DNA of 63,133 bases, from assembly GCA_934636465.1 (NCBI GenBank), contig CAKUAR010000013.1, positions 1-63,133 of the forward strand, in the 5' to 3' direction. Source of the DNA: an uncultured Muribaculaceae bacterium (GTDB taxonomy: Bacteria; Bacteroidota; Bacteroidia; Bacteroidales; Muribaculaceae). The notes under the pieces are model-generated. The model did not search any database and was not told where the DNA came from. It saw only the letters and a program-made list of their open reading frames with translations. This document shows, in pieces, positions 35,277 to 43,826 of this stretch. The position numbers were made by a program, and so were the translations under genes. The stretch's first letter is position 1, and every line of letters begins with the position of its first letter.

Positions 35277-36290
35277 TTATAATCGCTTGATGTAGAGGTT
35301 GCGCCACCACACGCGGCTGCCGTGGGCTTGCAGCTCTATTTGCTCCACAGGGAATATGGGCTGCGAGCGGTCCCAGTAGTTTTCAAGCGTCACGCCGTCA
35401 ACCACCAGCACGCCGTTTAGCTTCACCGTCACCTTGTCGCCCACCATTTTTATGTAGAAACTGTTCCACTCACCGAGTTTGTTATCAGCCACGCATTTAG
35501 GTATGCTGACGTTTTTCTTGTTGTTGTAGAGTCCGCCAGAACCCACTTGAGCGCCAACATTAACGCGAGCTATGTCCCAAATCTGCACTTGTGGAGTGCC
35601 GCGCAGATACACGCCTGCGTCTGGCTCTTTGCCGGCAGGGTCGAGCCGCCAGTCAACATACATTTCAAAGTCGCCATATTGCTCCACCGTGCACAGGTTG
35701 TCAAATCCAGAGCCCTCAAACACCAACAAGCCGTCCTCTACCTTCCAGTCGCGACGCATGTTCTCGTCGGCTTTCACTTGAGCCTCGGCAAGCTGCTGCC
35801 CGCTCATTTTAGCCCTGGCTATGGGGTTCTCCACAAGCCCTTTCCAGCCTGTCAGGTCCTTACCGTTGAACATCGACACAAAGCCCTTGCCACGGCTCTT
35901 TTTGGCAAGCAGCTTTTTCACTGCCTTGCGGCGGTTGCCGCTAAGCTTGGGCAGAGCCTTGCGCAGCAAGCCTCGCATGGCCTCGCCGTCATACTCGGCA
36001 GCGTTTGCCAGAGCCACATCGGCCACCACACGCGCAGCCACGTTTCCGGTCTGCTTGTCACCCACATGCTCACCTGCCGCAATCATGGCCTGAAACAGTC
36101 CTGTCTTGCCCATTTTGCGCAACAGCTCTTTCTGCACCTTAGCTGACTTTGCGGCCGAAAGCTCGGTGCGCAACTTCAGCAACTCATTTTCACTCGTGGG
36201 GGCGTTCTGGCAGTTTTCCACAGCCAGGCATGGCATCGTGCAAAGCAATGGCAAAGCAAAAAGCAAAGCGATTAATAGTTTCTTCTTCAT
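35277..36290 (-). CDS. DUF1080 (3-keto-disaccharide hydrolase-type) secreted protein
   Basis: The 337-residue exported protein has a signal peptide ending CLA. Residues of about 35-130 are helical, HEAT-like remnants. The DUF1080 concanavalin-like domain spans about 135-337: FVSMFNGKDLTGWKG, WKVEDGLLVFEG, the acidic DFEMYVDWRLDPAG, DAGVYLRGTPQVQIWD, and the closing IELQAHGSRVWWRNLYIKRL. Some family members hydrolyse 3-keto-glycosides; others have no known activity. It is transcribed away from the APE operon, with a divergent -7 box between them. Confidence 0.82.
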   Translation of the reverse strand: MKKKLLIALLFALPLLCTMPCLAVENCQNAPTSENELLKLRTELSAAKSAKVQKELLRKMGKTGLFQAMIAAGEHVGDKQTGNVAARVVADVALANAAEYDGEAMRGLLRKALPKLSGNRRKAVKKLLAKKSRGKGFVSMFNGKDLTGWKGLVENPIARAKMSGQQLAEAQVKADENMRRDWKVEDGLLVFEGSGFDNLCTVEQYGDFEMYVDWRLDPAGKEPDAGVYLRGTPQVQIWDIARVNVGAQVGSGGLYNNKKNVSIPKCVADNKLGEWNSFYIKMVGDKVTVKLNGVLVVDGVTLENYWDRSQPIFPVEQIELQAHGSRVWWRNLYIKRL

Positions 36291-36341
36291 TCTCTTATGG
36301 TTTTAATTTGTGTTAATAGCATAAAAAATGGTTTCAATGTC

Positions 36342-36349
36342 CAAAGATA
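36342..36349 (-). promoter_or_regulatory. Probable -7 box of the DUF1080 gene
   Basis: The minus strand reads TATCTTTG, about 52 bases before the ATG at 36290. The -33 box is not clear. It lies 13 bases from the divergent plus-strand -7 box. Confidence 0.4.
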
Positions 36350-36362
36350 GTGCAAATATTTT

Positions 36363-36370
36363 TACCTTTG
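36363..36370 (+). promoter_or_regulatory. Probable -7 box of the aryl-polyene operon
   Basis: TACCTTTG matches the -7 consensus and is the only good candidate before the 26-gene run. The -33 box is poor. It would give a leader of about 150 nt before the NusG-like gene, as expected for genes controlled by a leader-acting antiterminator. Confidence 0.4.
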
Positions 36371-36524
36371 CACATTATTCCCTACGTAAAAAATCACAAA
36401 ATGGCAGCCGTGCCATGCAACAAGCGAAAAGGGGAACTGACACGCATAAGGCCACAGCCTGCGCCGCCCACAGAGCCACAACGCTCTGCCGCCAAGCCAC
36501 CGCCCGGGCGTGTCTATAAAAAAG

Positions 36525-37202
36525 ATGGACACATTGTCTAATGTGAGCTCCCGAGCAGACGGGAATACTTCTGCCAATGTCGGACCGACGTCCGACATCA
36601 CCCTCGGTGACTGCAACTCGCAGACCGGGGAGTCGGTGAGATATGCTCACGACCCAAGCAAACGGTGGTTTGTGCTGCGCGCCACCTACAATCGCGCCCA
36701 AGCGGCATTTAACCACATCACATCGCTCGGCATCGAAGCTTTCTACCCGGTGCGCCACACCTTGCGGCTCGTCAACGGCAAAAAGCGCCACACGCTTGTG
36801 CCATTGCTGCCCAACATATTGTTTGTGTATGCCGAACCAAGCACTGTGCAGGGCATAATGGCGTCAGCGCCAGCCATGCACTACATCAACTATTACTACA
36901 ACCACTTCAAGACCTCTGCCGATGGCACCAACCCGCCGCTCACCGTGCCCTACGACGACATGATGGATTTCATTCGCATCACCGCCGTCAACAATGAGCG
37001 CATCATGCTCGTTGACCAAACTCGCTGCCACTACAAGAGCGGCGACACCGTGGAGGTGACCGACGGCGCCTTTGTGGGCTGCCGGGGACGTGTGGCGCGC
37101 GTGGCTGGGCAGCAGCGTGTGGTGGTGGAAATCGACGGTCTGTGCATAGTGGCCACAGCCTACATTCCATCAGCTTTCATCAAACAAATCAACAAATTAT
37201 GA
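36525..37202 (+). CDS. NusG/UpxY-like transcription antiterminator heading the APE operon
   Basis: From the ATG at 36525 the product has 225 residues. After about 45 non-conserved residues, a NusG N-terminal domain starts at RWFVLRATYNRAQAAFNHI and continues with FYPVRH and LPNILFVYAEP. A KOW domain (about 175-210, SGDTVEVTDGAFVGCRGRVA) follows. In Bacteroides, such UpxY proteins head capsule operons and prevent premature termination in the operon's own leader. The same logic fits a 25-kb operon. Its stop overlaps the ATG of the ketoreductase gene (ATGA). An upstream in-frame GTG at 36510 is possible. A specialised elongation factor for this operon is inference. Confidence 0.8.
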   Translation: MDTLSNVSSRADGNTSANVGPTSDITLGDCNSQTGESVRYAHDPSKRWFVLRATYNRAQAAFNHITSLGIEAFYPVRHTLRLVNGKKRHTLVPLLPNILFVYAEPSTVQGIMASAPAMHYINYYYNHFKTSADGTNPPLTVPYDDMMDFIRITAVNNERIMLVDQTRCHYKSGDTVEVTDGAFVGCRGRVARVAGQQRVVVEIDGLCIVATAYIPSAFIKQINKL

Positions 37203-37927
37203 AATATGCTTTAATCACAGGAGCTTCTCGCGGCATAGGCAGAGCCATAGCTTTGCGCCTTGCTGCCGACTACTCCGTCATAATCAACTTCAAGTCGAGT
37301 GAGCAAAGCGCGCTTACCGTGAAGCAAGAAATAGAGCAGGCTGGCGGACACGCGGAGCTTCTGCCCTTCGACGTTGCCGACCCTGCGTCAATCAACGCCG
37401 CCATCGACGACTGGGAACAGCACCACCCCGACGAATATATCTCCGTGCTTGTCAACAATGCCGGCATCAGGCGCGACAACGTGATGTTCATGATGCCCGA
37501 CGACGATTGGCACAGCGTGCTCGACACCAATCTCAACGGCTTCTTCTACATAACTCGCCGCCTGCTCAAGCACATGATGCCGCGCCGCCACGGCGGACGC
37601 ATCGTCAACATGGCTTCTTTGTCGGGTTTGAAAGGCATGCCCGGGCAAGTTAACTACAGTGCCGCCAAAGGCGCGCTGATAGCCGCCACAAAAGCATTGG
37701 CACAAGAGGTGGCGCCGCGCAACATCACCGTGAACGCCGTGGCTCCGGGCTTCATCGAGACCGACATGACACGCGACCTGCCTCAAGACGAACTCAAAAA
37801 GCTCGTGCCCGTTGGGCGCTTTGGCCGTCCCGACGAGGTAGCCGCCCTCGTGGGTTTTCTCACCTCGCCCGAAGCGGCCTACATCACAGGCGAGGTAATC
37901 AACATCAACGGCGGCTTATACACTTGA
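37199..37927 (+). CDS. fabG: 3-oxoacyl-ACP reductase (ketoreductase)
   Basis: The 242-residue short-chain dehydrogenase reduces beta-ketoacyl-ACP with NAD(P)H. Motifs are TGASRGIG (residues 7-14), NNAG near 86-89, the catalytic Ser near 142, and Tyr153 and Lys157 in YSAAK, ending in the FabG-type MTRDLPQDELKK region. In the APE pathway (ApeQ role) it reduces each ketide unit before dehydration. The start at 37199 overlaps the previous stop by four bases (ATGA). The open frame further upstream lies inside the preceding gene and is not used. Confidence 0.9.
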   Translation: MKYALITGASRGIGRAIALRLAADYSVIINFKSSEQSALTVKQEIEQAGGHAELLPFDVADPASINAAIDDWEQHHPDEYISVLVNNAGIRRDNVMFMMPDDDWHSVLDTNLNGFFYITRRLLKHMMPRRHGGRIVNMASLSGLKGMPGQVNYSAAKGALIAATKALAQEVAPRNITVNAVAPGFIETDMTRDLPQDELKKLVPVGRFGRPDEVAALVGFLTSPEAAYITGEVININGGLYT

Positions 37928-38008
37928 CACGCCACAGCCTCACCTTGCTGCCACGAGCAGCTCAAAAGCAAAAACAACAACGAATTATCACACATCAGTC
38001 ACAACAAG

Positions 38009-39232
38009 ATGGAAAAACGAGTAGTAATCACTGGCATGGGCATTTGGTCTTGCCTGGGCACCAACATAGAAACCGTTAAAGACTCGCTGTTTGCCGGCCG
38101 TTCGGGCATAGGCTTGCAGCAAGAGCGCATCACCTATGGCTATCGCTCCGCCCTCACAGGCATAGTGGAAGAACCGGTCATCACCAAGCAGATGATTGAC
38201 CGCCACACTCGTGCAGGTATGTCGGAAGAGGCGCGCTATGCCTACATGGCAAGCCGCCAGGCTTTTGAGCAATCGGGCATCGACGACCAGTATCTGCGCC
38301 AAAACGAGGTGGGCTGCATCTTCGGCAACGACTCATCGGCAAAACCGGTCATCGAAGCCGCCAAAATCATGGACGAGAAGCACGACTCCGCCATGCTCGG
38401 CTACGGCATAATCTTCCAGTCAATGAACTCCACCGTCAACATGAACTTGTCAACCATCTTCCATCTGCGCGGTGTCAACTTCACCGTCAGCTCGGCTTGC
38501 GCAAGCGGAAGCCACTCCATAGGCCTTGCCTATATGATGATAAAGCAGGGATTGCAAGAGATGGTGCTGTGCGGCGGCGCGCAAGAAACCAATTACTACT
38601 CCATGGCGTCGTTTGACGCCCTCGGCGCGTTCTCTGTGCGCATGGACGACCCCACACGCGCAAGCCGCCCATTCGACCGCGCCCGCGACGGCCTCGTGCC
38701 CAGCGGCGGCGCGGCAGCGCTGGTGCTTGAGGACTACGACCACGCTGTGGCTCGTGGAGCCAACATTCTTGCCGAAGTAATAGGCTACGGTTTTTCGAGC
38801 AACGGCGGCGGCATAAGCGAGCCGAGCGACAACGGCAGCGTGATAGCCATGAGCCGAGCCATTAAAGACGCCGGCGTGGCTCTCGACGACATTGACTATA
38901 TTAACGCCCACGCCACTTCCACACGCCAGGGCGACATGTATGAGGCAATAGCCCTGGACCGCCTGTTTCACGGCCAGCGCGCCCTCATTAGCTCCACAAA
39001 GGGCATGACCGGCCATGAGTGCTGGATGGCTGGTGCATCGGAGGTGGTTTACTCCACCATAATGATGCAAAACAACTTCGTTGCTCCTAACATCAACTTC
39101 GACAATCCCGACGAGTATTCCGAAAAAATCAACATCACCCCCACCACGGTAGAAACCGAGGTCAATGTGGTGCTTAGCAACTCTTTCGGTTTCGGTGGCA
39201 CTAACTCCGCCCTCGTAATCAAGAAGATATAA
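38009..39232 (+). CDS. Beta-ketoacyl-ACP synthase, single-domain (FabB/FabF type)
   Basis: The 407-residue condensing enzyme has the complete triad: Cys164 in SSACASG, His301 in NAHATST and His336 in KGMTGHECW. It extends the acyl or polyene chain with malonyl-ACP by decarboxylative Claisen condensation. It is one of three ketosynthases in the cluster, the only one without a C-terminal extension, and may act as the ApeR-like or initiating KS. The fold is thiolase-like, cytoplasmic and a homodimer in relatives. It follows the ketoreductase by 81 bases, the largest gap in the operon. Confidence 0.88.
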   Translation: MEKRVVITGMGIWSCLGTNIETVKDSLFAGRSGIGLQQERITYGYRSALTGIVEEPVITKQMIDRHTRAGMSEEARYAYMASRQAFEQSGIDDQYLRQNEVGCIFGNDSSAKPVIEAAKIMDEKHDSAMLGYGIIFQSMNSTVNMNLSTIFHLRGVNFTVSSACASGSHSIGLAYMMIKQGLQEMVLCGGAQETNYYSMASFDALGAFSVRMDDPTRASRPFDRARDGLVPSGGAAALVLEDYDHAVARGANILAEVIGYGFSSNGGGISEPSDNGSVIAMSRAIKDAGVALDDIDYINAHATSTRQGDMYEAIALDRLFHGQRALISSTKGMTGHECWMAGASEVVYSTIMMQNNFVAPNINFDNPDEYSEKINITPTTVETEVNVVLSNSFGFGGTNSALVIKKI

Positions 39233-39262
39233 CAACACAACACAAAAAAACACATTACAATC

Positions 39263-39763
39263 ATGAAAAAGTTAGCTATTTTAGGCATCCTCGCCTGCAT
39301 GGCATTTGTGCCGGCATTGGCGCAACAACTGGAAAGCGGCTCTCTCAAAGCCCTGAAAGGTGAAAAGCAAGTAAATTTGAAAGTTGACTTCGTGTCGATT
39401 CACAGCATGGACGAAAAGAGCTTCGGCGAATATGAGCAAGACTGGTTCAAGGACAAGCCCGAGGTTCTCGACATCATTGCCGACAACGCCAACAAAAAGC
39501 TGAAAAACATGATGACGCTGGGCTACTCGCAAAAAGCAAAATACACCGTGACTGTGATCGTCAACTCAATCAACCGCAAGGGCAACTATGATTGCGATGC
39601 CGTGATCACCGACCAAGAGAGCGGCGAAATCGCAAAAATCACCGGCATCAAGGGCAAGGGCGGCACATTCGGCACAAAGCTCAACCTGATTAAGGACGGC
39701 GCAGGAAGCACAGGCAAGAAAGTGGGCGAAATTCTGAAGTCTGAGCTCAAGAAAATCAAGTAA
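39263..39763 (+). CDS. Secreted 166-residue protein, unknown, in the APE operon
   Basis: A clear signal peptide (MKKLAILGILACMAFVPALA) precedes a Lys-rich mature domain with alternating short strands (KYTVTVIVNSINRKGNYDCD) and helices. The repeated Lys near the C-terminus (GKKVGEILKSELKKIK) makes it basic. No catalytic motif and no lipobox. It lies 30 bases after the first KS gene and 33 before a barrel gene, so it is part of the operon. It may be a periplasmic carrier or assembly factor for the lipid product, but nothing in the sequence proves it. Confidence 0.6.
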   Translation: MKKLAILGILACMAFVPALAQQLESGSLKALKGEKQVNLKVDFVSIHSMDEKSFGEYEQDWFKDKPEVLDIIADNANKKLKNMMTLGYSQKAKYTVTVIVNSINRKGNYDCDAVITDQESGEIAKITGIKGKGGTFGTKLNLIKDGAGSTGKKVGEILKSELKKIK

Positions 39764-39796
39764 CCTCTACCCCATCACAAAAACTCACTGAAATCA

Positions 39797-40297
39797 ATGA
39801 GAACAACGACAAAAATAATCATGGCCGCCATAATGGCGCTGACCGGCATGGCAAGCCACGCCGCCGATAGCTACGGATGGTTCACGCGGTCGAGCTACCG
39901 CGGATTTGTGGAATTTGACGGCATGATGCAGCTTGGCGACGACACCGAGTTCAGCGGCACAGCCACGACCTCGCACGGTTGGCAAGTGAGCAAAAACTGG
40001 TTTGCAGGCGCAGGCATAGGCTACAACTTCTTCGACAGCGAATCGTCACTCCCAATCTTTGTGCAGGGACGGTTTGAACTTCCCGACATATTCAACCACG
40101 GCATTACGCCGTTTGCCGATGCAAAAACAGGCGTGTCAATCGGCTTGAGCGGCAACGACAGCGGCCTTTTCCAGTCGCAGACCATAGGCTGCCGGTTCAA
40201 GCTTGGCCACGGCTCGTGCGGCATAAGCCCAGGCGTGGGATTTACCTGCATGCCCAACTACAACTTTCTGCACTTGTCGGTGGCTCTTGATTTCTGA
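39797..40297 (+). CDS. Small outer-membrane beta-barrel-like protein
   Basis: The 166-residue exported protein has a signal peptide ending in SHA, amphipathic strands (WFAGAGIGYNFFDS) and a C-terminal Phe (HLSVALDF) typical of outer-membrane barrels. It is related to the next gene, which shares SYRGFV, GAGIG.N..DS and SPFA-type blocks. It is placed among the APE genes with gaps of 33 and 26 bases. It could anchor or pass the lipid in the outer membrane; this is inference from location. Confidence 0.65.
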   Translation: MRTTTKIIMAAIMALTGMASHAADSYGWFTRSSYRGFVEFDGMMQLGDDTEFSGTATTSHGWQVSKNWFAGAGIGYNFFDSESSLPIFVQGRFELPDIFNHGITPFADAKTGVSIGLSGNDSGLFQSQTIGCRFKLGHGSCGISPGVGFTCMPNYNFLHLSVALDF

Positions 40298-40323
40298 ACA
40301 CTCACAACTAAACAAAAACAATT

Positions 40324-41085
40324 ATGCTCAACAAACTCCAAAAACTCCTCTCAATCGTCCTGCTATCGCTGGCAGGCACTTTTGCCGCCCAGGCATCGAC
40401 CGACATGGTCGACGTGGTGTATCTCAAGAACGGCAGCGTGATACGCGGCACGATCGTTGAAGCAGTGACCGACGGCAACATAAAAATCGAGACTGCCGAC
40501 GGCAGCTGGTTCGTGTACCGCACCGCAGATGTGGCCTACATCAAAAAAGAGCCAAAAGGCAAAAAGGACTCCGGCAACAAGTTTCTCGACCGATTCGACG
40601 ACGACGAACTCTATGGCTGGGAGCAAGCTCCGCGCTACCGTGGCTTCGTGGGTCTGTCGAGCGTGATAGGCACCGGCACTTGGGACGACATCAGGACATT
40701 CTTCTACACCGTGCAGGGCTTGCAGATCAACCCCTACCTGTTTTTGGGTGCAGGTATCGGAGCCAACTATTGGGATTCCTACGAAACATGGAGTTTCCCG
40801 GTGTTTGCCGACGTGCGTGCAGAGTTGCATAAGGCCATCAAGCGCAACTTCTCGCCGTTTGCCGAAGTTCAGCTCGGCTACAGCATGGGCGATGCGCAAG
40901 GCCTCTATTTCTCGCCGCAGATAGGTATGCACTTCTATTTCGGTCACAAAAAGACAGGCATCAGCGCCGCAGTAGGCTACACAGTGCAGCACTGCACACT
41001 CGACGAGTACGACTGCATCTATAAAAACGGCTATTACGACTACAACGCCGAAGGCTTCAACCTGACTGTGTCGTTCGACTTCTGA
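40324..41085 (+). CDS. Outer-membrane barrel-like protein with N-terminal extra domain
   Basis: This 253-residue paralog of the previous gene product has a signal peptide ending in QAS. A soluble domain (VYLKNGSVIRGTIVEAV, about 30-75) resembles small beta domains attached to Bacteroidetes barrels. The barrel part (YRGFVGLSSV, YLFLGAGIGANYWDS, SPFAEVQLGY) ends in Phe (VSFDF). It precedes the methyltransferase gene by 40 bases. The two barrel genes seem to come from a duplication inside the operon. The role is unknown. Confidence 0.65.
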   Translation: MLNKLQKLLSIVLLSLAGTFAAQASTDMVDVVYLKNGSVIRGTIVEAVTDGNIKIETADGSWFVYRTADVAYIKKEPKGKKDSGNKFLDRFDDDELYGWEQAPRYRGFVGLSSVIGTGTWDDIRTFFYTVQGLQINPYLFLGAGIGANYWDSYETWSFPVFADVRAELHKAIKRNFSPFAEVQLGYSMGDAQGLYFSPQIGMHFYFGHKKTGISAAVGYTVQHCTLDEYDCIYKNGYYDYNAEGFNLTVSFDF

Positions 41086-41125
41086 AAAAAGTGTGCATAA
41101 AAAGAAACAGCACAAAAACGAAAGT

Positions 41126-42223
41126 ATGAAATTCTCGAAATCCATATCCGACCGCTACACGCACGACCCCCTGTCGGCACGCGAGGCGCAACGCCAGGCC
41201 GAGTTCATAGCCTGGGCACCGGTCATATTCCAAGTGTCGCGCGTGATGCTCAAATTCGGGCTGTTCGACATGATCCGCGACAGCCTCAACGGCCTCACGC
41301 TCGACGAGTTGCAGCAAAAGAGCGGTCTGTCGGCCTATGCACTCAAGATATTGCTTGAGGCATCGCTCAGTGCCGGCACCATTCTCATCGACCCCGAAAG
41401 CGACCGCTACACGTTGTCGAAAACAGGGTGGTTTTTTCTCAACGACCCTGCCACTCGTGTCAACACCGACTTCAACCACGACGTCAACTACAAGGGCATG
41501 TTTCATCTCGACGAGGCTTTGCTCCACGGCAAGCCCGAAGGACTGAAAACGCTTGGCAACTGGCCCACGATTTACGAAGGGTTGTCGAAACTCGACAAGC
41601 AGGTGCAAGACAGCTGGTTTGGATTCGACCATTTCTATAGCGACCATTCTTTCGACGTGGTAATCGACACCGTGTTTGCCAGCCGCCCCAAGCACATTAT
41701 GGACGTGGGCGGCAACACAGGCCGTTTCGCGCTGCGCTGCGTGCAGCACGACCCACAAGTGCAAGTCACCATTGTTGACCTGCCTGGGCAAATAGGACTT
41801 ATGCAGCGCAACATAGCCGGCCACGACGGCGCCGACCACATATCGGGCGTTGCTACCGATGTGCTCAACCCATCAAGCACACTTCCCACCGGAGAGTGGG
41901 ACGCCATATTGATGAGCCAGTTTCTCGACTGCTTCTCCGAAGAAGAAATCTACGCCATATTGTGTAAGGCGGCGCAAGTGATGACGCAACACACCACACT
42001 TTATGTGATGGAAACTTTCTGGGACAGGCAGAAATATGAGCCGGCAGCCTTGTGCCTCACCATGACGAGCGTGTATTTCACCGTCATGGCCAACGGCAAC
42101 AGCAAAATGTATCACTCGGCCGACATGACACGCCAAATTGAGCGTGCCGGGCTGCACGTGGAGGCTGCCCACGACGGCATAGGCCAAGGCCACACAATTC
42201 TTGAAATAAAAAAGAACAAATAA
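41126..42223 (+). CDS. SAM-dependent methyltransferase (O-methyltransferase type)
   Basis: From the ATG at 41126 the product has 365 residues. An N-terminal winged-helix dimerisation domain (LTLDELQQKSGLSAYALKIL) precedes a Rossmann SAM-binding domain with motif I at IMDVGGNTGR (about 191-200), VTIVDLPGQ, and DAILMSQFLDCFSEEE. This fits class I plant-like and bacterial O-methyltransferases, which modify aromatic hydroxyls. In APE clusters a methyltransferase decorates the aryl head. The acceptor here is unproven. The open frame starting at 41093 uses a GTG and adds a non-conserved leader. Confidence 0.82.
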   Translation: MKFSKSISDRYTHDPLSAREAQRQAEFIAWAPVIFQVSRVMLKFGLFDMIRDSLNGLTLDELQQKSGLSAYALKILLEASLSAGTILIDPESDRYTLSKTGWFFLNDPATRVNTDFNHDVNYKGMFHLDEALLHGKPEGLKTLGNWPTIYEGLSKLDKQVQDSWFGFDHFYSDHSFDVVIDTVFASRPKHIMDVGGNTGRFALRCVQHDPQVQVTIVDLPGQIGLMQRNIAGHDGADHISGVATDVLNPSSTLPTGEWDAILMSQFLDCFSEEEIYAILCKAAQVMTQHTTLYVMETFWDRQKYEPAALCLTMTSVYFTVMANGNSKMYHSADMTRQIERAGLHVEAAHDGIGQGHTILEIKKNK

Positions 42224-42237
42224 TAACAACAAATAAA

Positions 42238-42480
42238 ATGGACAGAAAACAGATTGAAGAGAAAGTACGCAATTTCTTGATTGAAGACCTCGAAATTGAC
42301 GAAGACAAAATTTTTGACGACGCACGGCTCAAAGAAGACATGGGCATCGACAGCCTCGACTTCGTTGACATTGTGGTAATTGTCGAGAAAAACTTCGGCT
42401 TCAAAATCAAACCAGAGGAAATGCAAGGCGTTACAACCCTCAAGCAATTCTGCGACTACATAGAGAGCAAGGTGAAATGA
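42238..42480 (+). CDS. Acyl carrier protein, copy 1
   Basis: The 80-residue acidic four-helix carrier has the phosphopantetheine site Ser39 in MGIDSLDFVDI. It carries the growing chain or starter among the KS, KR and DH. Its stop overlaps the ATG of the acyltransferase gene by four bases (ATGA). One of three ACPs in the operon. The required phosphopantetheinyl transferase is not in the window. Confidence 0.9.
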   Translation: MDRKQIEEKVRNFLIEDLEIDEDKIFDDARLKEDMGIDSLDFVDIVVIVEKNFGFKIKPEEMQGVTTLKQFCDYIESKVK

Positions 42481-43358
42481 CAACCGACAAGAAGTGGGCC
42501 GGCACCACATTCGGCAGCAGCCACATGCACCGCAGCCTCATCAGGCTTCTGCGCCACACTCCGGTGCGCGCGGTCTATGCCTTCACAAATGTGTTTGTGA
42601 TTCCGGTGAGCCTGCTTCTTCGCCCAAGTGGTAAAATCATCTATCACTATTTTCGCCGGCGGTGGGGCTATTCCGTGGCTAAATCACTTGTCATGACCTA
42701 CGTCAACCACTGCTACTTCGGCCAGATTGTGGTCGATAAGTTCGCCATGTGGGCTGGCAAGCGGTTCAAGCTAAGCATTGTGGGACTTGAGCACTATGAG
42801 CAGCTCGAGCGCCGCGACGAGGCTTTCGTGCAGCTAAGCGCCCACATAGGCAACTACGAGATTGCCGGCTACTCGCTTACAGCCAAGCACAAACGCTTCA
42901 ATGCGCTGGTGTATGGCGGCGAGAAACCCACAGTGATGGAAGAGCGCAACAAGATTTTGAGCAAGGACAACATACGCCTGATAGCCATCAAGCCCGACAT
43001 GTCGCACCTCTTTGAGCTAAACGCGGCTCTGGCTGCCGGCGAGTGCGTGAGTTTACCTGCCGACCGCATCTTTGGTTCTTCCAAGAGCATAGAAGTCACG
43101 TTTCTTGGCAAAAAGGCCAAGTTTCCAGCCGGGCCGTTTCAAATGCCCACCATGCGTGGACTCAACGTGCTTGCGGTGAACGTGATGAAGACCTCGGCCA
43201 CTGGCTACACGGTGTTTGTCACACCGCTTGCCTACGACAAGACCGCTCCGCGGCAAGAGCAGATGCGCCAGCTTGCCACAGCCTATGTTGCCGAGCTTGA
43301 ACGCCTGCTCACCCTCTACCCTGCTCAATGGTATAATTATTTTGAATTTTGGGACTAA
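42477..43358 (+). CDS. LpxL/HtrB-like lysophospholipid acyltransferase
   Basis: This 293-residue inner-membrane acyltransferase of the LpxL/LpxM superfamily has an N-terminal helix (FTNVFVIPVSLLLRP) and the catalytic HX4E at His123-Glu128 (SAHIGNYEIAG). PADRIFG and KFPAGPFQMP are the other family blocks. Relatives move acyl groups from ACP to lipid A; in APE clusters the homolog is thought to attach an acyl or aryl-polyene chain to a lipid scaffold. It overlaps the ACP gene upstream and the dehydratase-like gene downstream (TAATG). Confidence 0.82.
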   Translation: MTTDKKWAGTTFGSSHMHRSLIRLLRHTPVRAVYAFTNVFVIPVSLLLRPSGKIIYHYFRRRWGYSVAKSLVMTYVNHCYFGQIVVDKFAMWAGKRFKLSIVGLEHYEQLERRDEAFVQLSAHIGNYEIAGYSLTAKHKRFNALVYGGEKPTVMEERNKILSKDNIRLIAIKPDMSHLFELNAALAAGECVSLPADRIFGSSKSIEVTFLGKKAKFPAGPFQMPTMRGLNVLAVNVMKTSATGYTVFVTPLAYDKTAPRQEQMRQLATAYVAELERLLTLYPAQWYNYFEFWD

Positions 43359-43813
43359 TGACTTTTGACGTTGCTGCAACAACCGACCAAAGTGTCGCCT
43401 CAATCAACATTCACGAGCTTCTGCCACAGCAAGAGCCGTTTGTGATGATAGGGCGGCTCACCTACTTCGACAATCGCCTCACCGTGACTGAGACCACCAT
43501 AAGCGACGACAACATATTTGCCGACAACGGCGCGTTTTCCACCACTGGACTTGTGGAAAACGTGGCACAAACGTGTGCCGCGCGGCTCGGCTATATCAAC
43601 AAATACATTCTCAAAACCGTAGTGCAAATAGGCTTCATAGGAGCTGTACGCAATTTTGAGGTGCTTCGCCACCCACTTGTGGGGCAAACTATCACCACCG
43701 CAGTGGAAGTGGTGGAGGAAGTGTTTGGCATGACCCTGGCACAAGCCACCGTAAAGTGCGGCGACGAGGTGATTGCAACCTCCGAAATAAAAATAGCTGT
43801 CAAAAAGCAATAA
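43358..43813 (+). CDS. Hotdog dehydratase-like subunit lacking the catalytic His
   Basis: The ATG at 43358 overlaps the previous stop as TAATG. The 151-residue protein aligns with the FabZ hotdog fold: LLPQQEPFVMIGRL near the N-terminus and the active-site helix GLVENVAQTCA with Glu67. The catalytic His, expected 14 residues before this Glu, is absent (segment NIFADNGAF). The other hotdog protein of the operon (48452-48829) has the His and lacks the Glu. The two probably form a heterodimeric dehydratase like ApeI/ApeP, which I recall as a pair in known APE systems. Confidence 0.8.
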   Translation: MTFDVAATTDQSVASINIHELLPQQEPFVMIGRLTYFDNRLTVTETTISDDNIFADNGAFSTTGLVENVAQTCAARLGYINKYILKTVVQIGFIGAVRNFEVLRHPLVGQTITTAVEVVEEVFGMTLAQATVKCGDEVIATSEIKIAVKKQ

Positions 43814-43826
43814 CGAAAATTTTTTT

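Noticed and set aside
36401..36541. Short Pro/Arg-rich frame in the leader of the NusG-like gene
   Set aside because: No family, no clear initiation context, and the region is better explained as an untranslated leader. A leader peptide cannot be fully excluded.
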